DNA of 64,000 bases from an uncultured Clostridia bacterium (GCA_905235785.1 CAJOMP010000002.1:1-64000); one strand, 5' to 3'. Positions 49,510-60,033 are shown, counted from the first letter of the stretch. Made by a program: numbers and translations. The notes: a model not told the origin generated them from the sequence alone.

Positions 49510-51171
49510 ATGTTAAAAGAAAACAGGTTTTTTAACAAGAAGACGATAACGGTGCTTTGCGCCGCAATCGTTATTCTTACTCTGCTTGTGGTACTTACCG
49601 CCACGGGCGCGGCAAAGAACGAAGGCAACGGCACGATATGGGCGCTTTTGCCGCCCGTTATAGCGATCGCTCTCGCGCTGATAACAAAAGAAGTGTATTC
49701 GTCTTTGTTTATCGGTATCTTATCGGGCGCGATTCTCGCGGCGAATTTTGCACCGCTCGGTATAGCCGACTTGGTTATCGGTTCTGTTTCAGCGGAAGGT
49801 GGCGACGTCGTTTATAAAGGACTTATCGGTGCGGTCGCCGGTACTGCGGGAATTTTCATATTCCTTATAGAACTCGGGTTTTTGGTCGTTCTCGTCAATA
49901 AAGCGGGCGGCAGCGCGGCGTTCGGAAACTGGGCGGAAAAACACATCAAGACAAAGGTCGGCGCGGCGATATGCACGTTTGTTCTCGGCGTATTGATATT
50001 TATCGACGACTACTTCAACTGCTTGACCGTCGGCTCCGTTATGCGCCCCGTTACGGACAAGTATAAGATAAGCCGCAGCAAACTTGCGTACTTAATAGAC
50101 GCAACCGCAGCGCCTATCTGTATGATAGCGCCCATATCTTCTTGGGCGGCGGCTGTGTCGCAATACGCGGCGGACGGGCAAGGCATAAACTTATTTATCG
50201 CGGCAATACCATTTAACTTTTACTCGATTTTAACGCTCGTTTTCGTTCTCGGTATCATTTTAATGAAATTCGATTTCGGACCGATGAAAAAACACGAACA
50301 AAACGCCGAAAACGGCGACCTGTTCTCGGGTGAACGCATTAAACAACATATGTCCGAACCGAACGCCAAAGGCAGAGTTTTCGACCTTATTATTCCGATT
50401 GCTGTTTTAATCGTAGTAAGCGTATTCGCACTCATCTATAACGGCGGAATACTCGACGGCAAATCGTTTATAGACGCTTTCGGCGACACCGACGCAACCG
50501 TTGCGCTGCCTTGGGCTGGACTTATAACCGTTGTGTTTACCATTATTTATCTTGCGGCAAGACAAGTCGTACCTTTTAGCGAAGCCTTAAAACGTTTACC
50601 GCAAGGATTTTTCGCAATGGTTCCCGCAATGCTTATATTGACGTTTGCCACCACTCTTAAAAACATCACGGGCGAACTCGGCGCGGCGGAATATATCGGC
50701 AACCTTATGGCGGGCGTGCCGGAAACGCTTGCGAAACTGTTACCCGCTATAATCTTCCTTGTCGCTTGCCTTTTGGCGTTCGCAACGGGTACGTCTTGGG
50801 GAACTTTCGGTATACTTATTCCGATAATTACGGCTATGTTCCCGGCGGAAAACCCCTTGTTCACTATCGGCATTTCCGCTTGTCTTGCAGGCGCGGTTTG
50901 CGGCGACCATTGCTCACCTATTTCCGACACGACGATTATGTCGTCCGCAGGCGCGGAGTGCGAACATATCAATCACGTTTCCACGCAACTCCCATACGCA
51001 ATATACGTGGCAATCGTTTCTTTCGTATGCTTTGTTATAGCGGGGTTCGTTACCGTTTGGTACGTTATGTTGCCGCTCTCAATCGCGATAATGATAGGTT
51101 GCTTATTTGTTACTAAATTTATATTAAATAAAAAACAAAATACTACTGTAAACGCAACCAAAGAAGAATAA
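49510..51171 (+). CDS. NhaC-family antiporter, likely lysine-regulated transporter
   Basis: IFIDDYFNCLTVGSVMRPVTDKYKISRSKLAYLIDATAAPICMIAPISSWAA; GAVCGDHCSPISDTTIMSSAGA. Confidence 0.92.
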   Translation: MLKENRFFNKKTITVLCAAIVILTLLVVLTATGAAKNEGNGTIWALLPPVIAIALALITKEVYSSLFIGILSGAILAANFAPLGIADLVIGSVSAEGGDVVYKGLIGAVAGTAGIFIFLIELGFLVVLVNKAGGSAAFGNWAEKHIKTKVGAAICTFVLGVLIFIDDYFNCLTVGSVMRPVTDKYKISRSKLAYLIDATAAPICMIAPISSWAAAVSQYAADGQGINLFIAAIPFNFYSILTLVFVLGIILMKFDFGPMKKHEQNAENGDLFSGERIKQHMSEPNAKGRVFDLIIPIAVLIVVSVFALIYNGGILDGKSFIDAFGDTDATVALPWAGLITVVFTIIYLAARQVVPFSEALKRLPQGFFAMVPAMLILTFATTLKNITGELGAAEYIGNLMAGVPETLAKLLPAIIFLVACLLAFATGTSWGTFGILIPIITAMFPAENPLFTIGISACLAGAVCGDHCSPISDTTIMSSAGAECEHINHVSTQLPYAIYVAIVSFVCFVIAGFVTVWYVMLPLSIAIMIGCLFVTKFILNKKQNTTVNATKEE

Positions 51172-51193
51172 AACTTTAAAATTTAAAAACCCG

Positions 51194-51221
51194 CGGGGCA
51201 AAGCAATAATGCTTTGCCCCG
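51194..51221 (+). terminator. Hairpin downstream of the NhaC-family gene
   Basis: cggggcaaagcaataatgctttgccccg. Confidence 0.7.
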
Positions 51222-51243
51222 TACGCAATTTAAAAAATTTCAG

Positions 51244-51326
51244 GTCATTGCGAGAACGCTTTGCGTTCGCGGCAATCTCCGAGATTGCTTCGTTTGCCCG
51301 TCGTTGCTTGTCCCCCTCGCAAAGAC
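51244..51326. repeat. MITE/REP-like intergenic element with GTCATTGCGAG / CTCGCAAAGAC near-inverted ends
   Basis: Terminal 11-mers are inverted repeats with one mismatch; GTCATTGCGAG recurs at 61159-61169. Confidence 0.6.
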
Positions 51327-51332
51327 ACAGGT

Positions 51333-51617
51333 TTAAGCAAGCCCGCTTTTAACTTTTGCGAACTTGTTTCTTTCTTCGGATAAAGTCGTTTCGGGCGCGG
51401 ATTGCACTTCGGCGTAACCCTTATCGGTCATCATAAAGTACACGTCCGCTTGGTCTTCTACCGTTTCGTTCCAGTGATTTTTGATAGTCGTTCTGAAACC
51501 TTTGCTCACGCCTTCGGTCATTACCGTAGAATAAACCTTGGCGAGATTTTTTTCAAGATTTAACATATCTTGCAAACTGTCTTTTTCATTTAAAGTAATA
51601 TCTTTCATATAATCCAT
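51333..51617 (-). CDS. CotF-like spore coat protein
   Basis: MDYMKDITLNEKDSLQDMLNLEKNLAKVYSTVMTEG; strong RBS taaggggg before ATG 51617. Confidence 0.7.
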   Translation of the reverse strand: MDYMKDITLNEKDSLQDMLNLEKNLAKVYSTVMTEGVSKGFRTTIKNHWNETVEDQADVYFMMTDKGYAEVQSAPETTLSEERNKFAKVKSGLA

Positions 51618-51627
51618 ATTTTCCCCC

Positions 51628-51816
51628 TTATAACAATTCAAACAGCGCGTTAAAGCGTCTTTCGTGGTTGTCGGCAAGTTTATTAAACTTGTCCGCGAGA
51701 GTTTTGTCGGTCAGCGTTCTTGCGTATAATCTTGCTTTTTTACACGCGCTTTCTTCGTAGATTAAAACGTCGGAAAGTAGCGTCGCTTCTTTTGTGGTAA
51801 GCATATTTTTGCCCAT
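51628..51816 (-). CDS. Small CotF/ferritin-like helical protein
   Basis: MLTTKEATLLSDVLIYEESACKKARLYARTLTDKTLADKFNKLADNHERRFNALFELL. Confidence 0.65.
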   Translation of the reverse strand: MGKNMLTTKEATLLSDVLIYEESACKKARLYARTLTDKTLADKFNKLADNHERRFNALFELL

Positions 51817-51921
51817 AAAAAATCTCCTTTTTATTTTGATACCCGAGTTTTACCCCTTACAAAAGGTTTTTATACGTTAAGGCTCTACGAATTTTTTTCA
51901 AAATAATATTTGATTTTACTA

Positions 51922-52266
51922 TTACTGTTTTCTCTCAACATCCGCCCACATCTTAGCAAATTCCGAAATCCTGCTTTTCCCTGTCGTCGAGCATTGTCTA
52001 AATGATTGCAATAAATCTTTCTCGTTTTGCTTTAAAAATAACACTTCTTTTTCCCCGTCAGTTTCCTTTTCATAATCCGACGACTTCCCAAGCAAATAAT
52101 CTATCGAAACGCTGAAAAAATTTGAAAAAACAATCAACAACTCATATGGCGCCTGCCTTGTTTCATTTTCATAATTAGCAACAGTTGTCGCAGGTAAATT
52201 AACCGCCATTGCAAACTCACTTCTTTTTAACCCGTTTTCCACTCTTAATTCTTTTAATCTAAACAT
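51922..52266 (-). CDS. XRE-family transcriptional regulator
   Basis: LKELRVENGLKRSEFAMAVNLPATTVANYENETRQAPYELLIVFSNFFSVSIDYLLG. Confidence 0.92.
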   Translation of the reverse strand: MFRLKELRVENGLKRSEFAMAVNLPATTVANYENETRQAPYELLIVFSNFFSVSIDYLLGKSSDYEKETDGEKEVLFLKQNEKDLLQSFRQCSTTGKSRISEFAKMWADVERKQ

Positions 52267-52294
52267 ATTTTTTTCACCTTTTATTTTTAGTTTA

Positions 52295-52407
52295 ATTCAA
52301 AATGAAAAATTTTTTTATTATTTACTCAAAACGAGTTGACTACTGTTGGTTTTTGTGCTAAAATAATTCAAAATGAATTATTTTTTAACAAATTATTCGT
52401 TTTGAAT
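52295..52407. promoter_or_regulatory. Four 13-bp operator-like palindromes (consensus NYTCRWWWYGARN) between divergent genes
   Basis: attcaaaatgaaa 52295-52307, actcaaaacgagt 52324-52336, attcaaaatgaat 52366-52378, attcgttttgaat 52395-52407. Confidence 0.75.
52336..52364 (+). promoter_or_regulatory. Near-consensus sigma-A promoter
   Basis: TTGACT (52336-52341), 17-bp spacer, TAAAAT (52359-52364). Confidence 0.8.
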
Positions 52408-52444
52408 AAAAAAGGTCGAGCATTTTCGGTCAAAGGAGGTTAAA

Positions 52445-52723
52445 ATGGCTGTCGCTGGATTAATTTTAAGCATCATAGGCGTGGTAAGCGCATTGATAGG
52501 TTCATTCGTTTTTCCGATACTGTCGATTTTAGGCTTACCCATCGCAATTACGGGACTCGTGCTTTCGGTTGTTGCAGGTAAAAAGCAGAAGAGCGGACTT
52601 GCTACCGCAGGATTGGTAATAGGAATAATCGCTACCATATTCACCGCAATCGACTTTTTCACGTGCGGAATTTGCGTACTGTGCGTATCGAGTGCTGTGG
52701 ATAACATAAGTAGATTACTCTAA
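52445..52723 (+). CDS. DUF4190-like small membrane protein
   Basis: MAVAGLILSIIGVVSALIG...KSGLATAGLVIGIIATI; aaaggagg RBS upstream. Confidence 0.8.
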   Translation: MAVAGLILSIIGVVSALIGSFVFPILSILGLPIAITGLVLSVVAGKKQKSGLATAGLVIGIIATIFTAIDFFTCGICVLCVSSAVDNISRLL

Positions 52724-52797
52724 TATGTAAACCCTAAAATAGCAAGCACGTAGTATTAAACTTGCTTGCTATTTGAAAATCGTATTAAGGAGTTTTT

Positions 52798-53571
52798 ATG
52801 AATCCTTATTTAAATATATTTGGCAAACAAATCCCGTACTACGGTTTACTGTTTGCTTTCGGACTGTTAATCGGCGGCTTAACCGCTTTAATTCGTGCCA
52901 AAAAACGGAATATTGAAAAATTTGATATATTATGTGCTACTATATTTGCGGGAATTTTCGGCATTATCGGGGCAAAACTGCTTTCCGTAATTACTTCAAT
53001 AAACTACATTATAGATTATCACGTACCTTTTATTGATGTAATCAAAAACGGTTTCGTGTTTTACGGCGGGCTTGTAGGCGGGTTTTTAGGACTTTTACTC
53101 TATTGTAAAATCTATAAATTACCATTGGCGGATTTTGCCGACGTGTTTGCCGTAAGCGTGCCGTTAGGGCATGCGTTTGGCAGAATAGGGTGTTTTATAT
53201 CCGGTTGTTGTTTTGGTATCCCGCATAACGGATTTTTGTCGATAACCTATACGAACGCCGTTGACCCCAACACACCAATAGGAACGCCACTTCTTGCGAT
53301 ACAGCTTATCGAATCGGGCGCGCTGTTCTTGTTGTATATCACCATTGTGACAATATATTACAAAACAAAACCGCGCGGCGTCTGCACCGCAATTTACGTA
53401 GTTGCTTACGCTATAATACGATTTATATTAGAATTTTTCAGGGGTGACGACGTAAGAGGTTTTATTTTAGGGGCGTCAACATCTCAAATAATAAGTGTAT
53501 GCCTTATTATAACTATGATATTTATTTGGATTTATCAAATATTATCTAAACACTCAAAAAGCGACTTTTAG
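52798..53571 (+). CDS. lgt: Prolipoprotein diacylglyceryl transferase family protein
   Basis: IPYYGLLFAFGLLIGGLTA, FVFYGGLVGGFLG, PLGHAFGRIGCFISGCCFG. Confidence 0.88.
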   Translation: MNPYLNIFGKQIPYYGLLFAFGLLIGGLTALIRAKKRNIEKFDILCATIFAGIFGIIGAKLLSVITSINYIIDYHVPFIDVIKNGFVFYGGLVGGFLGLLLYCKIYKLPLADFADVFAVSVPLGHAFGRIGCFISGCCFGIPHNGFLSITYTNAVDPNTPIGTPLLAIQLIESGALFLLYITIVTIYYKTKPRGVCTAIYVVAYAIIRFILEFFRGDDVRGFILGASTSQIISVCLIITMIFIWIYQILSKHSKSDF

Positions 53572-53597
53572 TAAATGCTATTTAAAAATCATTATAT

Positions 53598-53625
53598 ACA
53601 GGCTCGGCAAAATTGCCGAGCCTGT
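53598..53625. terminator. Bidirectional terminator
   Basis: acaggctcggcaaaattgccgagcctgt. Confidence 0.75.
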
Positions 53626-53718
53626 ATAATTTATTCCTTTAAAGAGTTTTCGGAAATAGGGGAATTTTAAGGGGGAAAGAACGGATTCGAAAAACAGTTC
53701 TTTCCCCCTTTTTTACTA

Positions 53719-55494
53719 TTATTTCAAATTCGCTTTTAATTTTCCGAGTTCGTCGTAAAGTTCTTTCGGAACTCTTTCCCCAAGTTCGCCGTAGAAACTC
53801 TCTATTCCTTCGGTTTCTTTCGTCCAGTTTTCTTTATCGACCGAGAGCAAATCTTCGATAGTCTTTTCGGTTATACCGTCAAGTCCTTCGATATTGATAT
53901 CCTTTGCGTAAGGAACGTAGCCGATAGGCGTTTCTTTCGCGTCGACTTTATCTTCGCAACGCGCGAGTATCCAGTCGAGCACGCGCATATTGTCGCCGAA
54001 CCCAGGCCAAATAAAGTTGCCGTTATCGTCCGTTCTGAACCAGTTGACATTGAATATCTTGGGTTTATTCGTTATCTTTTCTCCCATTTCAATCCAGTGC
54101 TTAAAGTAGTCGCCCATATTATATCCGACAAACGGACGCATAGCCATCGGGTCGCGCCTTACTACGCCGACAGCGCCCGTTGCCGCCGCCGTCGTTTCGC
54201 TTGCCATAATAGAGCCGACGAACACGCCGTTATTCCAGTCTTTACTCTGATAAACGAGCGGAGCGGTTTTCGCTCTTCTTCCGCCGAAGATGATTGCGGA
54301 AAGCGGAACGCCGTTCGGCGCTTCGAACTGATCGGATAAACACGGACAGTTTACCGTAGGAGCGGTAAATCTGCTGTTCGGGTGCGCGCCTTTAATGGGC
54401 TTACCGTCGGCGTCTTTCATATCGCCGTTCCAGGGATTGCCTTTCCAGTCGAGCGCGTTTTTCGGCGGGTTTTTATCGAGACCTTCCCACCAAACAGTTT
54501 CGTCGTCCAAGTTTTCAACGACGTTAGTGAATATCGTGCCTTTTTTAGTAGACAAAAGCGCGTTGGGGTTGGATTTCATACTCGTTCCCGGGGCAACGCC
54601 GAAGAAACCGTTTTCGGGGTTAACCGCCCAAAGTCTTCCGTCTTCGCCGACTCTTATCCAAGCGATATCGTCGCCGACGCACCAGCATTTATAACCTTTC
54701 TTTTTATAAATTTCCGGCGGGATAATCATAGCAAGGTTGGTCTTGCCGCAAGCCGACGGGAACGCCGCCGCCACGTACTTTATCTCGCCTTTCGGATTTT
54801 CGATGCCGAGAATAAGCATATGTTCCGCCATCCAGCCTTCGGTTTTGCCGAGATAGGACGCTATACGAAGGGCAAAGCACTTTTTGCCGAGCAAAACGTT
54901 GCCGCCGTAGTTGGAGTTGATGGACATAATGGTATTGTCTTCCGGGAAGTGGCAGATATATCTCTTTTCTTCGGAAAGTTCCGCATAAGAGTGCCAGCCC
55001 TTGATAAAGTCGCCGTCGCCAAGCGCGTCGAGCACTTTTTGACCTACGCGGGTCATTATAGCCATATTTAAAACGACGTAGATAGAGTCGGTGATTTCAA
55101 TGCCGATTTTAGAGAACTTACTGCCGACAGCGCCCATAGAATACGGGATAACGTACATAGTTCTGCCTTTCATAACGCCCTTAAAAAGTCCTTTTAAGAG
55201 TTTATACGCTTCTTCGGTTTCCATCCAGTTATTGATAGGCGCGGAATCGTCTTTATTTTTAGAACAGATAAAAGTTCTGCCTTCTACCCTTGCGACGTCG
55301 TTTACGGTCGTGCGGTGAAGATAACAACCGGGCAATTTTTCCTGATTGAGTTTAATAAGTATTTTTTCGTCAACGGCTTGCTGTCTTAACTTTTCGAGTT
55401 GGGCTTCGCTGCCGTCGATCCATACTACCTTTTCGGGAGCGCAGAGATTTTGCGCTTCTTCGATAAATGCCAGAAGTTTTTTGTTAGTCGTCAT
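53719..55494 (-). CDS. pckG: Phosphoenolpyruvate carboxykinase (GTP)
   Basis: AAFPSACGKTNLAMI, GDDIAWIRVGEDGRLWAVNPENGFFGVAPGTS, FGGRRAKTAPLVYQS. Confidence 0.97.
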   Translation of the reverse strand: MTTNKKLLAFIEEAQNLCAPEKVVWIDGSEAQLEKLRQQAVDEKILIKLNQEKLPGCYLHRTTVNDVARVEGRTFICSKNKDDSAPINNWMETEEAYKLLKGLFKGVMKGRTMYVIPYSMGAVGSKFSKIGIEITDSIYVVLNMAIMTRVGQKVLDALGDGDFIKGWHSYAELSEEKRYICHFPEDNTIMSINSNYGGNVLLGKKCFALRIASYLGKTEGWMAEHMLILGIENPKGEIKYVAAAFPSACGKTNLAMIIPPEIYKKKGYKCWCVGDDIAWIRVGEDGRLWAVNPENGFFGVAPGTSMKSNPNALLSTKKGTIFTNVVENLDDETVWWEGLDKNPPKNALDWKGNPWNGDMKDADGKPIKGAHPNSRFTAPTVNCPCLSDQFEAPNGVPLSAIIFGGRRAKTAPLVYQSKDWNNGVFVGSIMASETTAAATGAVGVVRRDPMAMRPFVGYNMGDYFKHWIEMGEKITNKPKIFNVNWFRTDDNGNFIWPGFGDNMRVLDWILARCEDKVDAKETPIGYVPYAKDINIEGLDGITEKTIEDLLSVDKENWTKETEGIESFYGELGERVPKELYDELGKLKANLK

Positions 55495-55731
55495 TTTAAA
55501 CGTCTCCTTAAAAATTTTTCATCGTCCCCCATTATAATTATATGTATTATATCATTTTTGCTGTAAAAAGTAAACTGTAAACAGGCGACAAACTATAAGT
55601 TTTTCTTTTAGACGAAAACTATTTTTATACGTTATTTCGGCATTAAACGTCAAAACAACATATTTTTCGTATAAGTAAAGCATATATATTTATTATGAAT
55701 ATATAAACTTACGGTATAAGGCGGTAAATAA

Positions 55732-56775
55732 GTGTTCGATAAAAAAATCGTCGTGATAAAACAGATGGCGGAAGGCTATTCCGTAGGCGCAAGACCCGTG
55801 TGCGGAATTTGCAGGCTGGAAAAAGAAAACGGGATACTTACCGTACTTACGTCTTTAATCGGTTTTTCTGCGCTGACTTACGGAACGTATAAACTGTATA
55901 TCGTCTGCGACGATAAAACGGTGATAGAAAAAGATCTCGGCAAAGTTCCGTCGTCTTGCGCCCAACACTTGGAAAGCGGAATATCGCTCGATAAAGGCGT
56001 TTCGGTAGGCGTATGGGCGATAAAAGACGATTTGCCTTTACTTATCGCCTATCAAAAGAGCGACGACGCTAAAATGACCCTTAAAGAATACGGTTCGGTA
56101 GTCGTCGGCGAAATCATAGCGGAAAGAAAACTACGCGACCGAGAAAAAGAGTTTACCGCAGAGAAAAATTCGCCGCCGCCTTTACAAAGCAACGTAAAAT
56201 CACAGCAAAGCGCCGCGGAAGACGCGCCTTTTACGCTTTATAACGACGAAGCGGTGGCGACTGAAAATTATTATTCTTACGGCGAAGAAATAGAACAAAA
56301 ACTCGACAGAATAAAGGAATTATCCGATGAGCATATTAGAAATAAAAACGATGGCGGAGATAGCGTCCGCGCGGAAAAAGAGAAAAAAAGCCAAGAAAAC
56401 CTTGACCTTACTGAAAATGAAACGGACGATACGGGAGTCGAAAACACCCCCTACTACCTTACGGTAAAAAGCGAACTCGACGGGATTTTCGCAAAATTTC
56501 CGGAAGAACAAGCTTTGCAAAGCGTTATAAACGGAAGTCGGTTCGCAAAAGTATATTACGGAGAAGGCAAGTATTACGTTGTGGGCGTAATAAAGGAAAA
56601 CGACAAGGAAAAATACATCTGCTACGGCGTGCCGTCCGCGTACCGCGAAACGCCGCCCAAAGAACTCGCAGGATACTGTTCGTTCGTGCCGTTATCGGTC
56701 TTTGACCTTAAAGGCGACGGATATTTTATGATGTTTCAGGACGCTTTTACCGGCAAATGCGTGAAAAAAGGGTAA
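55732..56775 (+). CDS. Conserved-looking protein of unknown function
   Basis: 347 aa; GTG start near 55733; N-terminal domain, acidic linker and C-terminal domain. Confidence 0.7.
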   Translation: MFDKKIVVIKQMAEGYSVGARPVCGICRLEKENGILTVLTSLIGFSALTYGTYKLYIVCDDKTVIEKDLGKVPSSCAQHLESGISLDKGVSVGVWAIKDDLPLLIAYQKSDDAKMTLKEYGSVVVGEIIAERKLRDREKEFTAEKNSPPPLQSNVKSQQSAAEDAPFTLYNDEAVATENYYSYGEEIEQKLDRIKELSDEHIRNKNDGGDSVRAEKEKKSQENLDLTENETDDTGVENTPYYLTVKSELDGIFAKFPEEQALQSVINGSRFAKVYYGEGKYYVVGVIKENDKEKYICYGVPSAYRETPPKELAGYCSFVPLSVFDLKGDGYFMMFQDAFTGKCVKKG

Positions 56776-56871
56776 AAGTCGTTTATATTCAGTTTGCGCG
56801 CTTTTCTTGACAAAGAACTTCGGTTAATTATATAATGATAGCGTAGAATAATTTTATAGGAGCGTGAAATT

Positions 56872-57480
56872 ATGGTTAAAACTACGCTTAAACGAATATT
56901 TGCAATCGTAGGTTCTGCGCTTGCGCCTATCGCCGCGATTCTATACTTTATTTTGGGAATTCAGGCAATTCTCGGCATAAACGGCGACGTAACCGTGAAC
57001 GTGTTTTTATTCATAAAATTTTTACTGTGTTTTACGTTGGCGGTTTTCCTTACCCTTTTCGGCGGCAAAGTACTTTTCAGTTTTTTAAACAACGAAGATA
57101 AAGACGAACCTTTTGTCAAACTCGCGTTAAGTTTCGTGATATACGAATTCGCCTATAACCTGTTCTTCATATGTTTCTGGGGCGGAACCGCGGCAAATTG
57201 GCTTATGTTGATATTCTCTTTTGCGGGAACGCTTACGCTTTTAGTGCGGGTTACCGGCATAAAAACCGCTTGGTATACGGACGTTGTCGGCGTAGGAATC
57301 GCAATGCTTACGGCAATGACGACGGCTTGCGCAAGTTCGGGCGTTATGCTTGCGGCGTCGGTAATAGTAGCCGTCGTATGCTTTTTAGTGATGGCGATAT
57401 TCGCGCTTTTCCTGATAAAAGATGAACCGCAAAATACAAAAGAAACGAAGAATAGCAACGACGACGAAATTAAATTTTGA
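56872..57480 (+). CDS. Integral membrane protein of unknown function
   Basis: Six hydrophobic segments; RBS taggagcg. Confidence 0.75.
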   Translation: MVKTTLKRIFAIVGSALAPIAAILYFILGIQAILGINGDVTVNVFLFIKFLLCFTLAVFLTLFGGKVLFSFLNNEDKDEPFVKLALSFVIYEFAYNLFFICFWGGTAANWLMLIFSFAGTLTLLVRVTGIKTAWYTDVVGVGIAMLTAMTTACASSGVMLAASVIVAVVCFLVMAIFALFLIKDEPQNTKETKNSNDDEIKF

Positions 57481-57518
57481 TAACACCTGACGCTATTAAA
57501 AAAAGTTTTAAAATATTC

Positions 57519-57544
57519 AGCGCCCCTGCTGTTGCAGGGGCGCT
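57519..57544. terminator. Bidirectional terminator
   Basis: agcgcccctgctgttgcaggggcgct. Confidence 0.75.
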
Positions 57545-57566
57545 TGATTTTGTTTTCTTAAAAATC

Positions 57567-58628
57567 TTATTTGATTTCAGAGAAATATTTGATCGTTCTT
57601 ACCATCTGGCTGGTGTAAGAATTTTCGTTGTCGTACCAGGAAACTACCTGTACCTGATATGTATCGTCGTCGATCTTGCTGACCATAGTCTGGGTAGCGT
57701 CGAAGAGCGAGCCGTATTTCATACCGATAACGTCGGAAGAAACGATTTCGTCGGTATTGTATCCGAAAGATTCGGTAGCCTGCGCTTTCATAGCCGCGTT
57801 GATGCCTTCCTTCGTGATATCCTTGCCCTTAACGACAGCGATCAGAATAGTGGTAGAACCGGTAGCGGTCGGAACACGTTGCGCCGCGCCGATAAGTTTG
57901 CCGTTGAGTTCGGGGATAACGAGACCTATCGCCTTCGCAGCGCCGGTCGAATTCGGAACGATGTTCATAGCGCCCGCTCTCGAACGACGGAGATCGCCCT
58001 TTCTCTGCGGTCCGTCAAGTATCATTTGGTCGCCCGTATAAGCGTGGACGGTCGTCATGATGCCCGAAAGGATGGGAGCGTAATCGTTAAGCGCTTTCGC
58101 CATAGGAGCAAGACAGTTGGTCGTGCAGGACGCCGCGGAAATAATGTGGTCGTCTTTTGTAAGCGTTTTGTGGTTTACGTTGTAAACGATAGTGGGAAGG
58201 TCGTTGCCCGCGGGAGCGGAAATAACGACGTTCTTCGCGCCGGCGTCGATATGCGCTTGCGCTTTCGCCTTGGAAGTATAAAAGCCCGTGCATTCCAAAA
58301 CGACGTCGATGCCTAATTCACCCCAGGGAAGTTCAGCCGCGTTCGCTTTTGCGTAAATTGTGATTTCTTTGCCGTCTACGATAATAGAACCGGGAGTTAC
58401 GACGGTCTTTCCGTCTTCGGCAAGAACGGCGTCTTTATATTCAACGCTGTGGGATCTTGCGTAGTTGCCCTGCATCGTGTCGTATTTCAAAAGATGAGCG
58501 AGCATTTTGGGGCTGGTAAGATCGTTGATGGCGACTACTTCGTACCCTTCCGCGCCGAACATCTGTCTGAAAGCCAAACGGCCGATACGACCGAAACCGT
58601 TGATTGCTACTTTGGTAACTTTTGACAT
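57567..58628 (-). CDS. gap: Glyceraldehyde-3-phosphate dehydrogenase
   Basis: [54 protein letters not shown]. Confidence 0.97.
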   Translation of the reverse strand: MSKVTKVAINGFGRIGRLAFRQMFGAEGYEVVAINDLTSPKMLAHLLKYDTMQGNYARSHSVEYKDAVLAEDGKTVVTPGSIIVDGKEITIYAKANAAELPWGELGIDVVLECTGFYTSKAKAQAHIDAGAKNVVISAPAGNDLPTIVYNVNHKTLTKDDHIISAASCTTNCLAPMAKALNDYAPILSGIMTTVHAYTGDQMILDGPQRKGDLRRSRAGAMNIVPNSTGAAKAIGLVIPELNGKLIGAAQRVPTATGSTTILIAVVKGKDITKEGINAAMKAQATESFGYNTDEIVSSDVIGMKYGSLFDATQTMVSKIDDDTYQVQVVSWYDNENSYTSQMVRTIKYFSEIK

Positions 58629-58714
58629 TGTTTGTTTCTCCTTAAATATGTTTTTAATAATTTTCCTAAATATTATATAATTTGCTTGAAATTAAGTCAA
58701 ATATTTTTATCGGG

Positions 58715-59830
58715 TTATTTTATATTTTCGGGATTTAAACACAATAAATCGCTCGGAACGAACCGTCCGTTTTTGCGAATAAGTTCGCCGTCGATATAAA
58801 TTTCCCCGCCGCCGTATTCTTCGGTCTGAATAAGAACCAAATCCCAGTGAATTGCGGAAACGTTGCCGTTATAGCAGTCGTCGTAGCACGCCCCGGGGGT
58901 AAAGTGGATAGAGCCCGATATTTTTTCGTCGAAAAGAATATCCCCCATAGGTTTAACAACGTAGGGGTTTACGCCGAAAGCAAATTCGCCGACGTATCTT
59001 GCGCCTTCGTCGGTGTCGAAGATAGCGTTTATTTTATCGGGCGCGTTGCCCGTCGCGTTTATAATCTTTCCGTCTTTAAATGTAAGCGAAACGTTTTCGT
59101 ACTTAAAACCGTTCTGTACCGACGGAGCGTTGTAGGTGATAACGCCGTTCACGCTGTCCTTTACGGGCGCGGTGTAAATTTCGCCGTCGGGGATATTGTG
59201 GTCGCCCGAACATTTTTTGCTGCCTATGCCCTTTATCGAAAAGGAAATATCGGTATTTTTCGCGGTGATGCGCACTTTATCCGCTTTATCGAGCCTGACT
59301 TTTAACGCGTCCATAGCCTTATCCATCTTGGAATAGTCGAGATTGCAAACGTTAAAATAAAAGTCTTCAAAACCGTCCGTGCTCATACCCGCCTGCTCCG
59401 CCATGCCCTGATTAGGATAGCGAAGTATCACCCACTTAGTCTTTTTCACGCGGATTTCGTGGTGAACGGGATGAGAATAGAATTCGCTTTCGATTTGCAG
59501 TTTATCGGACGGCACGTCGGCGTTTTCGTTGCAATTTTCGCCGCCGCGAATACCGATATACGCGTCCATTTCTTTCATACGGAAAGCGTCGTACTTGGCT
59601 TTAAGCCGCGCGTATTCTTCGGTTTCGCCGAGCAAAAGTTCGCGGCTGACGCGGTTATCGAAAATTTCTACGAACGGATACGCGCCGACGGCGTACGTTT
59701 CCTTAATAAGCGCGTTGACAAGCATATAGTCTATGCCTTTCGCTTCAATCAACACCTTTTCTCCCGCTTTCAGTTTACAAGAGTGCTTAATAAGGTTTTT
59801 TGCGAGTTTTACAATCCTTTCGTCCTGCAT
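58715..59830 (-). CDS. M29-family aminopeptidase
   Basis: KCSGDHNIPDGEIYTAPVKDSVNG, GEFAFGVNP, SIHFTPGACYDDCYNGNVSAIHWDLV; start at 59830. Confidence 0.92.
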   Translation of the reverse strand: MQDERIVKLAKNLIKHSCKLKAGEKVLIEAKGIDYMLVNALIKETYAVGAYPFVEIFDNRVSRELLLGETEEYARLKAKYDAFRMKEMDAYIGIRGGENCNENADVPSDKLQIESEFYSHPVHHEIRVKKTKWVILRYPNQGMAEQAGMSTDGFEDFYFNVCNLDYSKMDKAMDALKVRLDKADKVRITAKNTDISFSIKGIGSKKCSGDHNIPDGEIYTAPVKDSVNGVITYNAPSVQNGFKYENVSLTFKDGKIINATGNAPDKINAIFDTDEGARYVGEFAFGVNPYVVKPMGDILFDEKISGSIHFTPGACYDDCYNGNVSAIHWDLVLIQTEEYGGGEIYIDGELIRKNGRFVPSDLLCLNPENIK

Positions 59831-60033
59831 AATATACTCCTTGATTATTGCCTTTTTTATGTTTTTTACCCTATAATGATACAACTTTCATAAAAGTTTT
59901 GCAAAGTATTTTACGCTACCTTGCAAATTTATTTGCAAACTTGCAAAATATTTGATATTATTATTATGGTTTTCGGCTTTAAGGCGAAAACCGTGTCGAA
60001 AACGAAATAAAAATTTTTCAGGAGATAAATAAA

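Noticed and set aside
57477-58316. 279-aa plus-strand ORF opposite gap
   Set aside because: Fully antisense to a confident GAPDH gene; composition looks like a shadow ORF.
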